Shown: in pieces, positions 63,915 through 64,000 of the stretch
Layout of the letters: each line of letters opens with the position of its first letter
Numbering within the stretch: position 1 is the first letter of the stretch
NCBI GenBank assembly: GCA_977006965.1
Contig: OZ345358.1
Location: forward strand, 124,001-188,000
DNA length: 64,000 nucleotides
Source: Phymatolithon calcareum
Lineage: Eukaryota; Rhodophyta; Florideophyceae; Hapalidiales
Reading direction: 5' to 3'
Notes under the pieces: model-generated
What the model was told of the DNA's origin: nothing
Databases searched by the model: none
What the model saw: the letters and a program-made list of their open reading frames with translations, nothing else
Position numbers and translations under genes: made by a program

Positions 63915-64000
63915 ATGGTACTCACCAACTTGACGGAGAAGAAGAGCCGCAGAGCTGATCTGGCCGGCCTCCATGGGCTTGCCCTTCTACTGGTCCTGCT
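63915..64000 (+). CDS. Acyltransferase-3 N terminus, truncated by window edge
   Basis: ATG 63915 opens a frame identical to the first 28 codons of the right acyltransferase copy (MVLTNLTEKKSRRADLAGLH), in inverted orientation. This would be a third copy of the gene. Whether it is intact cannot be seen here. Confidence 0.7.
   Translation, partial: MVLTNLTEKKSRRADLAGLHGLALLLVL

Larger units (their letters stand above)
63218..64000. repeat. Right arm of large inverted repeat, cut by window edge
   Basis: It mirrors 61469-62251 about an axis at 62734.5. The arm runs to the last base of the window, so its true length is unknown. Confidence 0.85.

Noticed and set aside
1-64000. Bacterial operons, ribosome-binding sites, CRISPR or phage modules
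   Set aside because: No clusters of same-strand intact genes, no spaced short repeats and no bacterial-type genes were seen. The retroelements and chromodomain are eukaryotic.

Overview
This is eukaryotic nuclear DNA that is dense in mobile elements and poor in intact host genes. It holds LTR retrotransposons of two superfamilies and cut-and-paste transposon remnants of at least three. No operons, rRNA or tRNA genes, CRISPR arrays or plasmid features were seen. Most host-like genes are fragmentary or decayed. The chromodomain Ty3/gypsy element, the copia element and the Sel1-repeat and acyltransferase families would suit a red alga or another protist such as an oomycete. I lean toward a red alga, but nothing here settles the taxon.

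Layout. 1-7.8 kb: non-coding DNA with a piggyBac-like element inserted into a copy of itself (724-2150), then weak hypothetical ORFs. 7.8-11.5 kb: GC-rich and A-rich repeats around an unusual palindromic element that carries a related ~134-codon ORF on each arm (8372-9567), and an abutting pogo-like transposon relic (9571-10506). 11.5-26 kb: gene-poor, with WD40 remnants (12.1-12.7 kb), a broken hypothetical gene (18.76-19.65 kb), a hAT deletion derivative with a perfect 8-bp target duplication (20554-21772) and several copies of a short A-tailed retroposon-like repeat. 26.3-30.9 kb: a 3'-truncated, inactivated Ty3/gypsy element. 31.6-43.9 kb: a three-level nest in which a ~1.2 kb TIR-bordered sequence with a broken ORF was hit by a chromodomain gypsy element (32074-43185), which was then hit by an apparently intact copia element (32838-38664).

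44-51 kb: gene-poor, with an AT-rich inverted repeat around a WD40 fragment. 51.3-62 kb: a segmental duplication. An acyltransferase-3/SGNH gene and an unrecognised neighbour occur at 51.7-56.5 kb and again at 58.4-62.0 kb, flanking two head-to-head Sel1-repeat loci, one of which is joined to an AIG1-like GTPase fragment. The left copy was invaded by a 1.44 kb non-autonomous LTR element; the right copy preserves the empty site. 61.5-64 kb: two arms, apparently perfect over 783 bp and cut by the window edge, form an inverted repeat around a tyrosine-recombinase-like relic.

Functionally the window is mostly transposition history. Several insertions can be ordered and checked because empty paralogous sites or exact target duplications survive. 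Only the copia polyprotein looks fully intact. The acyltransferase, GTPase-Sel1 and WD40 sequences are the only recognisable host-type families, and most copies carry frameshifts, stops or lost catalytic residues.
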